Of a stretch of DNA of 64,000 nucleotides, positions 38,836 to 49,752 are shown piece after piece (position 1 is the first letter of the stretch; the number at the start of each line of letters is the position of its first letter). The stretch spans positions 9,377,001 to 9,441,000 of the forward strand of contig OU015652.1 in NCBI GenBank assembly GCA_907165275.2. The letters run 5' to 3'. Under the pieces are notes generated by a model that searched no databases, was not told where the DNA came from, and saw nothing but the letters and a program-made list of their open reading frames with translations. The translations under genes were made by a program, and so were the position numbers. This DNA is from Zygaena filipendulae (taxonomy: Eukaryota; Arthropoda; Insecta; Lepidoptera; Zygaenidae).

Positions 38836-39892
38836 CAATCAGAACAGATTGAATGAAAATCCACTCTTATCTGTGAAAAAATACTGTGCGTAACACCTAT
38901 CGGTTTATTTGTTTTAATTGAAACTTAGAACCTCGTTATTTATCGCATCTAGAGCACCGGCCGCATTGATTTGTGAAAAGACACTTCAAGTTAAACGATT
39001 TTTTGTTAAATATATTTTATTAAATATAGTTTTCAATAACGAGCAAACGCTTCTACATAATTATAAAGTTTCGTACTAATGATAGATATTATTTTATGTG
39101 TAACCTAAAAATACAGTGTAATTAATATACAATTTGAGTGAAAGGCACTTGTTGGATTGTGTTTATATATGTATCTATTTACTTGGTTGTAATTTTGTGA
39201 TACCGGTAGATTTGGATGCCTATAAAATATTAGTGATAATAATAAATGCTGTTGAGAACTGCGAGTAATGAATGTGGGTTTTAAAATAACTTGAGTCGCC
39301 AACGTGAATTACGTTTCGAATGTAGTTGATCGTCGAAAGACTAGGTACATGATCTTGAGATATTAAACGTGAGTACCTTGCTTATCTTGTCCATTTAAGT
39401 GCTTAATCCAACCGTTTTTGTTTTGAATTGCTTAAACTATTGTCACTAATTATAGCTGCACTCACTCTAATTATGATAACAAGGCTTAATCTAGAAATTA
39501 TTTCTGAATTCGTCAATAAAAATGTGGATACGTAATATGAGATGTATTAAGAAAACCTGTTTTTAGTTAAACTACGGGCAGAACCAGGTAGGTATTCTTC
39601 CGTTACCTAAAAAGAGACAGCTGTTTATATTTGTTTAATTACCTACACCCACGCTATTTCTTTAAGCCTGCTGATTACATTCTGTGGAATTTGCAGTCTT
39701 CATTTGTAAATTGAAAGTGAATTCAACTTGCTTACATGCTCTACTTATACTAGATGATAAGGATGTCTTATTTGTTACCGCTGTCCGTTACATTAGTGAT
39801 TAGTGATGTAGTGCTAGTACGCACCATATTATTATACGTTATTATAATATAAAGAAACGAATCTTCACATTATGTTTATACCGACATCGACA
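38836..39892. other. AT-rich DNA with no gene
   Basis: No gene seen. Confidence 0.4.
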
Positions 39893-40032
39893 TTAAAAAA
39901 ACCCGATTTAAAAAAATCTTTCACTTATAGAAAGCTACGGTAGTCCTGAGTGACATAGTAGAGTACTTTTTATCCCGAAATTCCCATGGGAACTCCAAAA
40001 TTACCTTAGGTAAAATGGCGGGGGACAGCTAG
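39893..40032 (+). mobile_element. Helitron-like copy, first of a head-to-tail pair
   Basis: AAAGCTACGGTAGTCCTGAG, GTACTTTTTATCCCG, GGGGACAGCTAG. Four bases separate it from the next copy. Confidence 0.7.
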
Positions 40033-40036
40033 TATA

Positions 40037-40242
40037 TCTTACTAATATTATAAATGTGAAAGTGTGGATGTTTGGATATTTGGATGTTTGTTACTCAATC
40101 ACGCCTTAACGGCTCAACCGATCATCATAAAATTTTGTATACACGTTGTCAGGGGTACAGAGAAGGACATGGCTATTTTTTATCCCGGAATTCCCGCGGG
40201 AACTCTGAAATTACCGCGGGTGAAACCGCGGGGCACAGCTAG
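40037..40242 (+). mobile_element. Helitron-like copy, well preserved
   Basis: It starts TCTTACTAATATTATAAATG. It carries AACGGCTCAACCGATCATCA, ACACGTTGTCAGGGGTACAG, GGAATTCCCGCGGGAACTC and the hairpin CCGCGGGTGAAACCGCGG, and ends CAGCTAG followed by T. The flanks A and T fit Helitron insertion without duplication. Confidence 0.8.
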
Positions 40243-40274
40243 TAGTTATATACATCCCTAACTACTTAATTACC

Positions 40275-40446
40275 AACAGCCGCACTCAGAGTCGTTTTAA
40301 TGATTACATACTTAATTTTAAGTTAAAAAATTAAAAGATGCCAATTAACATTAATTTATTGAACGTCTCTGACTGCGGCAATTTTGTTTTAAAAATCTTT
40401 ACTTAACATTAAGTAATCATTAAAACGTTTCTGAATGCGGCCGTAA
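40275..40446. repeat. Hairpin MITE with GCCGCACTCAGAG termini, short copy
   Basis: Arms CAGCCGCACTCAGAGTCG and the reverse of CTGAATGCGGCCGT, with an ATGATTAC block. Same family as 42385-42625. Confidence 0.7.
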
Positions 40447-42384
40447 GAGTAGCACGTACGTGTTAATTAACAAAGATCAAATTGGTAAAAGCCAAGTTTG
40501 GCGAACACACACATTTATCTTGGCTTGGCGTTCTCCTTTTCACTATATGGACTCAAACTAGAATTCAAAAACAGCAATCTTACAAAAATAAATGACGCAA
40601 TGAAATCCTTCGATTTCTTCCAATAAACGATTGTTGTTATTCGGTATAAGCGAAAAATATACGTACGTATATCTACCTACCTAGTACCTACTAAGGAGTA
40701 AAGATGTTACGGAGGTACCTAGTTTGTCGCAACCGAAATCGGAGTCGGAGTTTTTAAATTTGGTTTGTTGGAGTCGGATTTCGGAACCAAAATCGGAGTC
40801 GGAGTCGGAGGTGGTGGCAGAAGAGCATAAAGGGGGGGGGGGGGGTGCTTCGACAGGCATAACCTCCGATCTAAAAGTAGCATAAACGCAATTAAGTTTT
40901 AGAGTGCCTACCTGTATTAATCACCTGTGGTTTTAGTAAGTTGCAGCTGCCGGAGCGAACCAAACATTACATTTTTATTTCAAGTAGGTAATCAAAAGCA
41001 GAAATGTATTTGGCAGACTATGTATTCGGCTGATGTAGGTATTCATATTTATGCGACTGTAACTTGTTGAGTCAGAAGTACTTTATTGTATACACTGTTT
41101 ACAACTTTTTATAAGTATAAATATTAATTGCCTAGGTAATTACTGTTCCTCCAACGTTTTTAGTTTTTGTTTCGTTTTATTGTCATCTTTTTGTATCGTT
41201 ATAGTGTGACCATCAAAGACCATTTATTTACAGTTTTTTTTTCGACGGGGTACCTACGAGAGTTGTGGAGACAAAAGCTTCGGATTTGTTGTATTTCCGT
41301 AAAGTCCATTCCACAATAATGGTACAACCTATCTCGTACATTGAAAATTAGGCTTTTAGTCTTCACCAGAGGTCATTGTTTTGATTGTGTTTAAAATGTG
41401 TTTGTTTCAGTTGTATGTAATGTAGGTAATTAATTTGTACCGATATTAGTTTTCCTCTTGGTACCTTTATTCATTATTGTTGTAAAAATAGTTAAGTACC
41501 TATACTTAATATATTTTTCAACGGAACGTTCACAGTTCTATGGCAACCTGTGACCGAACCAGTCCACCTTGGACTTTCATATACTTATGAGCGATTGCCC
41601 GCTTATTTATTCACGTATATTTGTAATGCTCGGAATAATCAGTCATGTTGAGATCTACTTTACTTTACAAAGATTTTCAAAGATTTTTGCTTGATAATTT
41701 ATTTTTAATATTTCTGTAGGTATATATACATAATACGAAAACTACATCGGAATTTAATATATAAGATTAATATGTAAAGTAATATTAGTATAATAGTATT
41801 ATTTAAAACAAGGAAAATAAATAAGAGAGAAATTCTGTTGGTTTGAAGAGAACTACTGAATACAATACAGAATACAATACATAATATTTATTTATTTACT
41901 TTTTTATTTTTAGGAAGACCAACAGCTTTGAGAAAAAAAATATTAGGTATTGTAGGTAAATGTATTGTAGGTATAGGTAAAGCCGGGACCAATAGCTAAA
42001 TTAGCTAATAGATTACCTCTAATAGGTATGTAGGTACATATAATTTACATAGATAAAGTTCAGAGTTCGCCTTTGACATCTGTAAATTATACCTGAAAGT
42101 GAGTTTACTTTTGATTCTCTATAGCACTAAGGTCAGAAATTATTGCAATAGTTAATAGTCAGTTATAAAGAATCACTAATTGGAAGACATTTTTCAAGGC
42201 GATATCAATTATTACATTGTTAAAGTGGACTTTGACCTTGTTGATCTGAATTTTAATGGCTCTAACCAGTTAATTTCATAAATTCTAATCGAAGTTGTCT
42301 TTCTACTTAATATTTCTTGAAAACAAATATTGGCAAGATATTCATGCAGAAGAGCCACAAGTGCTCGAGGGAAAGAAAATGTTT
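40447..42384. other. AT-rich DNA with simple repeats
   Basis: No gene was seen. A minus-strand LINE-tail-like TTTATTTATTTACTTTTTTA lies near 41888, followed by GGAAGACCAACAGCTTTGAG. Confidence 0.4.
40733..40845. repeat. CGGAGT hexamer-like repeat and G14 tract
   Basis: Imperfect CGGAGT units between about 40738 and 40812 are followed by 14 consecutive G at 40832-40845. Confidence 0.8.
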
Positions 42385-42625
42385 AACCGCCACACTCAGA
42401 GTCGACTTTAATGATTACTTAGTTAAGTATAGATTTTTAAAACAAAACTGCCGCAATCAGACAAGTTTAATAAATTAATGTTAGTTGGCATTTAACTAAT
42501 TAAGTTACATCTCATTAAATGCTAACTAACATTAATTTACTGAACGTCTCTGATTGCGGCAGTTTTGTTTTAAAAATCTATACTTAACTAAGTAATCATT
42601 AAAGTCGACTTTGAGTGCGGCCGTT
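42385..42625. repeat. Hairpin MITE with GCCGCACTCAGAG termini, full copy
   Basis: Two arms of about 105 bp match almost perfectly, including GTCGACTTTAATGATTAC, TTTTAAAACAAAACTGCCGC and AAATTAATGTTAGTT. The loop is about 25-30 bp. No ORF is present. Confidence 0.85.
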
Positions 42626-42716
42626 AGTAATTCGATTTAAATTTTCTTATTATACAGTGTAAGAACAACGACAACAATGCAGTCACAATTGGCTAATTGA
42701 CAAAAATTTTTTTTTT

Positions 42717-42981
42717 TAGTCCGTCGCGTAGATTAGTAAAAAATATTGGACACGTTATTTTTCTTTTTTTACGTACTCAAAAAATAACAGAGATACATTG
42801 AGTTGAAATTTAGCGTGACGTCACAATTCGGTGCGGTTTGTACGGCGCTTATAATGAATATTGACGTCACGAGCCCCCCCACCCTAAACTTTAATGCGCT
42901 TTATCTATGTTCATTTTCATTAAATTGAAAAAGCAAAAAATACGTGTCTATTATTTTATTTATTTTCTAACTGACGGACTA
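42717..42981. repeat. MITE with TAGTCCGTC termini
   Basis: Inverted ends TAGTCCGTC and GACGGACTA. The interior holds TGACGTCAC twice and CCCACCCTAAACTTTAATGC. A fragment of the same family lies in reverse at about 44200-44290. Confidence 0.6.
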
Positions 42982-43433
42982 ATTAGAATTTTGATTTTCA
43001 TACCTTGGAGAATACCCAATTAGTTAACAAATGCATCATTAGCCGAAATATAAAGTACCTACTAGTTTGAGGCACAAATCAATAGATAAGCTAAACCAAA
43101 AAAATTTATAACACTAGAAATTTCTAAATAATATTGTTGCAATTGATAACAAACCAGCCAATTGTATGTCGGATCACACACAATCAAGGGTTCCGTTCAC
43201 CGTTATATTCAAAATATTTTTTTTTTACTTGAAAAATAAGTACTATCAAAATAGTGTTCCATATTTCACCAACTGTTGACTTAAAATTTTTATAATATAA
43301 TTTGAAACGTCATTATCATTTAAAAAAACGTCTTTACTTGAATTTATTTATTTCATCCCTCAGTGCATTGACATTAGGTATATTATTACCAGTGACACCC
43401 CTAATTAATTTTTTCCTAATTTATTTCATTACT
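42982..43433. other. AT-rich DNA with no gene
   Basis: No gene seen. Confidence 0.4.
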
Positions 43434-43650
43434 ACCTGTGCCCCGCGGTTTCACCCGTATGAAAGGTTTTTATACAACAACTTTTTTCCCGATATCCGAT
43501 TTCAATGAAACAAAGCCTATATGTAGCTCCAGGCTAAGCTTAATCTGCCTGTGAAAACCGCATGACAATTGGTTCAGTAGATGCGGAGATTATCGCGAAC
43601 AGACAGACAGACAGAAAAGAAGAAGAAGAATAGTTTTTTCTCTATTGTTA
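43434..43650 (-). mobile_element. Helitron-like copy
   Basis: CTGTGCCCCGCGGTTTCACC at the 3' end (minus), AAACAAAGCCTATATGTAGC, CTTAATCTGCCTGTGAAAAC and a CAGACAGACAGACAG run. Subfamily of 32163. Confidence 0.7.
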
Positions 43651-43709
43651 CTCTCTATTTTCATCGGCACTTTTCTTCTATGCGTACCTGTCTTAATTAC
43701 TTAATTTAA

Positions 43710-43895
43710 ATAAAATAAAAGTGTCTGTTTATATTTTGTTTACCTATTTTCATGAAATTTGCAGATAAGTATATAGTTAGTACCTAGGTATTAGTTCAGG
43801 AATAGGACATAGGTTGCTTTATAATATATCGATACAAAGATTTCCCAAAGAAATCTCAAAATTGACATGTCGAATCCGCGGGGAACAGCTATAGC
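43710..43895 (+). mobile_element. Helitron-like copy, decayed
   Basis: ATAAAAGTGTCTGTTTATAT, AGGACATAGGTTGC, then GAATCCGCGGGGAACAGCTA. Confidence 0.55.
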
Positions 43896-44132
43896 TATAG
43901 TATAGCACACTTTTACCAGATAAACAACTTCTAAACCTGTCATTATACGTAGTGACGTTACAATATTTTCATTAGCAAGGTTTTTGTGGAATAGAAATAT
44001 CTAATACGGAATTTTTTTAGTAGATTATTATTTATAAAATAGATACCTACGTCTGTGTTAAAGTTTTTACCACAGGTAGGTATGTATCAATTATTGTTGT
44101 TGTGGCTGCGAGACAAGTGCGAGATGATGACT

Positions 44133-44290
44133 AACGGTCGCACTCAGAGTTGTTTTAATGACTACTTTAAGTGAGGATTAAGAACAAAACATAGATAAAG
44201 CGCATTAAAGTTTAGGGTGGAGCTCATGACATCATTATTGCACCGGGTTATGACGTCACGCGAAATTTCAATTCAACTACCTAAATGAGG
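44133..44290. repeat. Chimeric fragment of two MITE families
   Basis: The GGTCGCACTCAGAGTTGTTT end of the 42385 family runs straight into reversed sequence of the 42717 family (GATAAAGCGCATTAAAGTTT, GTGACGTCAT-like words). Confidence 0.6.
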
Positions 44291-44461
44291 TTTGACGTAA
44301 TTTGAGGCCAGGAATGTAGGTAGGTACTTAAAAATGATAACGTCGTGAGTTGTAGATTTTAGGAATAATAAAGAAAAACAGATGCGAAAAAGTTCACTTT
44401 TAAAAAAATTATTACCTCAACCAGCAGGTCTTGGTGCTTGCATCTTTATTTATGTAGTTCG

Positions 44462-44600
44462 ACGTATGTCGACGACCCGAAAGGCGCAGTAGGTCACCAT
44501 CACCATGCCTACCCGGCACCCGCTAGTCAATGACGTAGTGATTATAATGATCTTTGAATCAATGTTCCAAGTTCGATTCCCGGTAGGGGGGAACTTTGTG
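44462..44600 (+). repeat. Possible tRNA-derived SINE fragment
   Basis: A box-B-like AAGTTCGATTCCCGG at about 44569 follows an A-box-like GGCGCAGTAGGTCACC at about 44473. The spacing is too long for a functional tRNA and no cloverleaf folds by eye. Confidence 0.4.
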
Positions 44601-45543
44601 TTATGAACACAGTTCCACTTTCCAGTTTGGGTGTATTCATATGTTATAGGTATCTATAGTATAATATAAATGTAACTTACCACGTTTGCTTGGTTTTCAC
44701 GACACAAGCTTATTATAGCCACAGTAGAAGTTAAATTATCTGTAACTTACTGTGGAATCAAGTTGACCTGTGTGTTGTGAAGTGGATATTATTAGTTAAC
44801 CAGTATCATGGAAAAGTTAATGTGTAAAATTAATCATTTTCACTAACTTCGTATAGGTACCTACATTCTTCGACATAATAACTAGTGATTATTAATAGTC
44901 CCCGCCTCGCATTTATTACATTGACCATAACATCTTTACAGTTTACACTACACCTAGGTACGTACTAGGTATGTAAATAAGTACAAATACTACAATGAAA
45001 CTGAATCACAGTTTCACCAGCTAATTTATTTATTCGTACATCTAATACCTTACCTACTTTTGTTTTTCTGTTCTTTAAGATTCAGGTCACGGCCTTGGAC
45101 GATTCTTTCTTTATTAATCACAACATTATCAAGATAATTCTATATCTATGTAGCGGAGTTATAATGACAGAATCACCGATTTATATTTTTTTTAATTCTT
45201 CTTGGGTAAGTAAATACAATAAAAAGTTCTTAAAGTCGTTTAAATTTACCTACAAAACACCAGCGTTCTGCAAATAATGTTCCGTAAGTATATTTTGAAT
45301 ATTGTTCTAGGTAGGTTATTATGTCCTTATGTCGAGTTGTCATGCCTAGTAACTTTGCTTTTATTTTTAAGACCCATTTAATTATTAGGATATACAGCCA
45401 TTTTAAGGTCCCTTCTGCTGGAGCACAGTACAGCCATACCCTTACGCTGATTATGTAAGAAATACAATAAAAAGGATATAAGAATTTCATCAGCTGTCTG
45501 GTACTCATAGCACAGACTCTACTTACTTTAAGATAGGGTGGCG
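44601..45543. other. AT-rich DNA with no gene
   Basis: No gene seen. Confidence 0.4.
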
Positions 45544-45770
45544 TTATTTATTTATTTATTTATTTTCGTTTATTTAGGACAACAACAGCTACAAAAACAT
45601 ATAATAGATTTAGATTCGAAAATTACACTATGAGCCAATAATAGTTACCCTTATATAAAGTACAGAATTTAGCAGTACGTACACAAAACTATAACAATTT
45701 AGAAACACAGAACTTAAAAGTAAAAATAAAAGTAACAATGTACGGCTTACGGCGTTAGTTGATGATGTCT
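45544..45770 (-). mobile_element. LINE 3' end fragment with an AAAT tail
   Basis: A TTTATTTATTTATTTATTTA run reads as the tail on the minus strand, followed by TTAGGACAACAACAGCTACA-type 3' UTR sequence. No coding part remains. Confidence 0.55.
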
Positions 45771-45803
45771 AATCATTATTATTATTGTTATTCTTATTAA
45801 GAA

Positions 45804-46015
45804 CTAGCTGTCCCCCGCGGTTTGACCCATGGTCATTTCGGAGTTCCCGCCGGAATTCTGTGATAAAAGTATCCTATGTCACTCAGGACTATACCGTAGC
45901 TTCCTATAAGTGAAAGAATTTTTGAAATCAGTTCTGTATATCCAGAGATTACCCCCTACAACCTCACAACCTCACAAACTTTACCTCTTTATAATATTAG
46001 TAAGATAGGTAGAAG
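45804..46015 (-). mobile_element. Helitron-like copy
   Basis: CTAG, CTGTCCCCCGCGGTTTGACC, GTATCCTATGTCACTCAGGA, CGTAGCTTCCTATAAGTGAA, and the ATAATATTAGTAAGA start. Confidence 0.8.
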
Positions 46016-46692
46016 TATTAACCAATGCTTATTATATAAACTGAGATTTTCATGGTTTCCCAGCTAAGGAGGTCTTATCCGGGAAATAGGCGCGGGCTTG
46101 TGTACAATGTGTCCACACGTTGTTGAACACACGAAACTTCTAAAGGTTACCGACTCTGCAAATGATTGTCCCCGACAAATATAATTAACCAGAACATGTT
46201 GCGATAATTACTCTGCGAAGAACTGAGTTCTGATTCACTATGATCATAACGCGCTATAAAAATTGTTATCCCCACGCGCCCTAAGGAGTTTCACTTAAAA
46301 AAAATACACAGACAACATGTCTTATTTACTTACTCGAAATAAATCTATATTGTTAATATGATAAAATGAAACCGCGGGGCACAGCTAGTTTAGGATAAAT
46401 ATTACATCGATGTGTATCTGGGGCCACGGCAATGCCCCCGCCAAGACGAGCCAAGCGAACTGCGAAGAGGGAGCACTACCTATGTTTTCTCGAAGCGCTT
46501 CGTCGTTTTTTTGAACCATCGGGTTTGCATACCAGATAAACAAACAACATATCCAGAAAAACAAATTCTCTGGATATGTTGTTAATAGCGGACTTATCAA
46601 ACATATAAAGTTTTAATTGCAAAGCTCTTATACTTTAGATCTTATTGAAATCTAAAAAACCCTGATTTCGTCACTGACTCACTGATGATCAT
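46016..46692. other. DNA with a solo Helitron end and a hairpin
   Basis: Position 46365-46389 is a short ATGAAACCGCGGGGCACAGC plus CTAG end without a body. Arms 46543-46557 and 46569-46583 (AACAACATATCCAGA and its complement) form a perfect 15-bp hairpin. No gene seen. Confidence 0.5.
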
Positions 46693-47249
46693 CAAAATTC
46701 TTAGGGTATTTCCTATAAAGCTGAAATTTGGCATGTACCTAAGCTAGTATTAGTACACAAACAACAAAAAATTTATAAAACTTGTACCTTTTATCCCCCA
46801 ACCTCTTAAACTAGGGGATGGAAGTTTGTATGAGAATTCTGCAATTTTGACTTACAAAGTCCATATGACGGGCACTGTCAAAAAGTTATCCAGATCTCAT
46901 GTAGAGCCAAGCTTATTACTCTACACACCCTAACTCTACAAGGCCTAACTTCTCAAACTCTACACGCTTAGTCGGAATATGTGGCTTGGCCGTTTCGTTA
47001 CTGCAAGAACCTTTGTATAACAGAAAAGTATTAAACAGTGGATACATTTTTCACCTTACGCTCATGTGAATGAAGCGAAATGGTCAAGCCACATATTCTG
47101 ACTAAGGTATAGAGTTTGAGAAGTTAGGCCGAGTTAGGATGTATAGAGTAATAAGCTTGGCTCTAGGAGATCTGACAACTTTTTGATAGAGCCCGTCATA
47201 TAGACTCGTCTCGGTATCATTGTACATGAAAATGTTTTTGGTGGGATTA
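46693..47249. repeat. Foldback element, fuller copy
   Basis: Arms 46862-47000 and 47072-47203 pair through TATGACGGGC, GAGCCAAGCTTATTACTCTA and CCTAACTTCTCAAACTCTA. Outer single-copy flanks are AAAATTCTTAGGGTATTTCC on the left and GTTTTTGGTGGGATT on the right. Related to 35419-35752; GTTTTTGGTGGGATTTTCC at about 61142 marks another fragment. Confidence 0.75.
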
Positions 47250-47387
47250 TTTATAGTATATGGTTATTACAAAGAAGGGGAGTGTAAATTTTTTTATCCT
47301 TGACTGAAGATTTTAAAAGTTTGTCATTTTTCTGCGAGGCTTCAGGAAAGTGAGTATAAGTGTCATTTATACTATTTATTTATACTA

Positions 47388-47580
47388 ATATTATAAAGAG
47401 GTGAAAGTTTGTGAGTTTGTGAATTGTGAATTTTTATGATTGTGTCTGGATCTACTTAATCCATTTTGAAACTTCTTTCACTTATATGAAGCTACGGTAG
47501 TTCTGACTCGTGAATGACATAGGGTACTTTTATCCGGAGATTCCCACGGGAACTCCGAAACTACCGCGGGAGACAGCTAG
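47388..47580 (+). mobile_element. Helitron-like copy
   Basis: ATACTAATATTATAAAGAGG, GAAGCTACGGTAGTTCTGAC, ATAGGGTACTTTTATCCGG, then CAGCTAG followed by T. Confidence 0.75.
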
Positions 47581-48040
47581 TAGTGAAAAAACCCCCTGGA
47601 AATAAACTTAATAAACACTAAAATAATTGATGTTGTAGAACATTTTTAACAATAGGTAACTGATAGGATAAGTGGAATATAACTATCCCCTTATCATACT
47701 TTTATCGTATTAGTATAATTTATTTATCTGTTGCCATATACTTACCTAATTTTATTAAAAAGCAAATATGTATGTATATAGGCTTACTACCAATCATCTA
47801 CAAGACATCGATCCTTTACGTGCCATAAATCACAGCTGTGAGTGTGTTTGATTTATTTATAGGTATATATCAACGCCCACCCTAAACCGAAGCTATAGCA
47901 ACTAGGCCCTAGCACGCAGTTTTAACGTCTTATATGTACATTGTACATATTACCTACAAGTGGTGTATATAGATATTACTGATAGCATATCTTCAATTTG
48001 ATGTGTTTGAATAAATTTATTTTCTAGGTGGCTGGCCAAC
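47581..48040. other. AT-rich DNA with no gene
   Basis: No gene seen. A TATGTACATTGTACATA palindrome is at about 47934. Confidence 0.4.
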
Positions 48041-48185
48041 TGAGAAATGCGAATTTAAGTTTGTAACGCATTCACGCGTTAACTACTCACTCATGAAATT
48101 CATACACGTTGTCAGGGGTACAGAAAAGGACTTACGGTACCTTTATCTCGGAAATTAACGCGGGTGAAATAGCGGGGAACAGGTA
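48041..48185 (+). mobile_element. Helitron-like copy, short
   Basis: CATTCACGCGTTAACTACTC, ACACGTTGTCAGGGGTACAG, ACGCGGGTGAAATAGCGGGG. Confidence 0.65.
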
Positions 48186-49065
48186 CCACTATATAAACTT
48201 TTTAAGTTGGTTAAGAAGAAGCCTGTGCATATTAATTGTTCAGTTTGTACCTGTACGTTTTAATCCAATAGGTATGCGTAGCGCTGCGTGGGTTTATCTC
48301 ACGGCAGCATAACGCTCAGCTTACTCCATTAATATAGATAGTATTTTTTTTTATATTTGTTCTGTAATTTTAGGCAATATAAGTAATTTTTTTTTTTTTA
48401 TTATGTGTGTATTAGCTAGCCGGCCCGTGACACTGAGAGTTAAATTGCCAAAAACCTTAATTTAACCACCTAAATGCAAAAAATTACCTAGATATTTATT
48501 GTATTAGATACAATAGAGGTAACATTAAAAATAACTACGAAAAGTACCTACTAACTACGTAAATACTATCTACATAAGATTTAAATTATAGTTAGCAAAC
48601 CTTAATTCAACAATCCTATCAAAATATTGTCTTCAATCACGAACCTAAATTGCTTTCTGCTATATTTAGGTATAAGTGACGAGGTTGACCTTTGCCAGAG
48701 TAAACTTTCTTCGTTTACCTAATTTATTTAGGATTTAGGTACTCAGAAAACTTGAATATTAAAATTTTAATTTGAAGTGTTATAGTTTGCTAGGCAGCCT
48801 GGTTTAATACGATGATTTTATTCGGTGTATCTACTTCATACTCATACCTAATAATCCGTGTTATCTAATATTATCTAGATATAAATGCTAATTTTGTTGT
48901 GTATTATTTCTAATTTTATTATTATTTTGTTTACATTAATAATTACTATCTATAGGTAAATACGTTTTGTTTTGTCGTACAAAGACAGCAAAGATAGCAA
49001 AGTGTTACAATTAATTTCAAAGTTTTCTTTCAAAACAGTAAATACCTACTCCATTCCTTACTATT
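48186..49065. other. AT-rich DNA with no gene
   Basis: No gene seen. Confidence 0.4.
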
Positions 49066-49650
49066 TTAAATGCGAAAGAGAGTTTGTTTGTTTGTTTGTT
49101 TGTTACGCTTTCTGCACACCTTAACGGCTCAACCGACCGTCATTTAATTTGCATATTTATTTATTTATTTGCAAGAATATGGTAGGTACATAAGTTTGTG
49201 TTACTCTAAGATTGATTCAGCATATTCTGCCGTTGCCGGCGTCCAAATGTCTTCTTTAACATAAAATTACAAAATTATTTTAAACAATTAAAAACATACA
49301 TATAGCCTAATGCAGAACCTCCTCCTTTTTGGAAGTCGGTCAAAAATAATATAAAAAGCCAATAATCAGATTTAAATGTCAAGACTGCAATAATATAATA
49401 CTTAATAACAAAAACAATACACTAACAGTCGAGAACGAAAACAAAAGGTAACTACACCAACAATACAATTTTAAAATTATTCCGAATAGTTGATGTCAAA
49501 TAAAAAACAAAAAAATATAAAGTGGCTAAAATAAACATACATAATAATACACGTTGTCAGGGGTACAGAAAGGACATAGGATACTTTTTATTCCGGAATT
49601 GACGCGGGAACTCCAAAATTAACGCGGGTGAAACCGCGGGGAACAGCTAG
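49066..49650 (+). mobile_element. Helitron-like copy split by a retroelement fragment
   Basis: The left part ends TTTAATTTGCATA and the right part resumes at ACACGTTGTCAGGGGTACAG (compare 40037-40242). It ends GGTGAAACCGCGGGGAACAG plus CTAG and T. The 3' half is well preserved. Confidence 0.7.
49156..49545 (-). mobile_element. LINE 3' fragment nested in a Helitron-like copy
   Basis: It begins with TTTATTTATTTATTT (the AAAT tail on the minus strand) and carries AATATGCTGAATCAATCTTA-type sequence. It also contains a TTTTTGGAAGTCGGT word near 49331. Flanking ATA may be its target duplication. Confidence 0.5.
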
Positions 49651-49752
49651 TCTTCCATAAAGAGTTGTTATTAATTGGAAAAACAAGCGCGAAGTATTTT
49701 ATAAGCTCATCCGACTATTTTAAGCGATATTGATCTATATAATTAATATATA

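Noticed and set aside
40832..40845. G14 tract as a regulatory quadruplex
   Set aside because: A single homopolymer run next to a simple repeat is more likely replication slippage or sequencing uncertainty.
44462..44600. A functional tRNA gene
   Set aside because: The A-box-like and B-box-like words are too far apart and no acceptor stem pairs; a SINE fragment is more likely.
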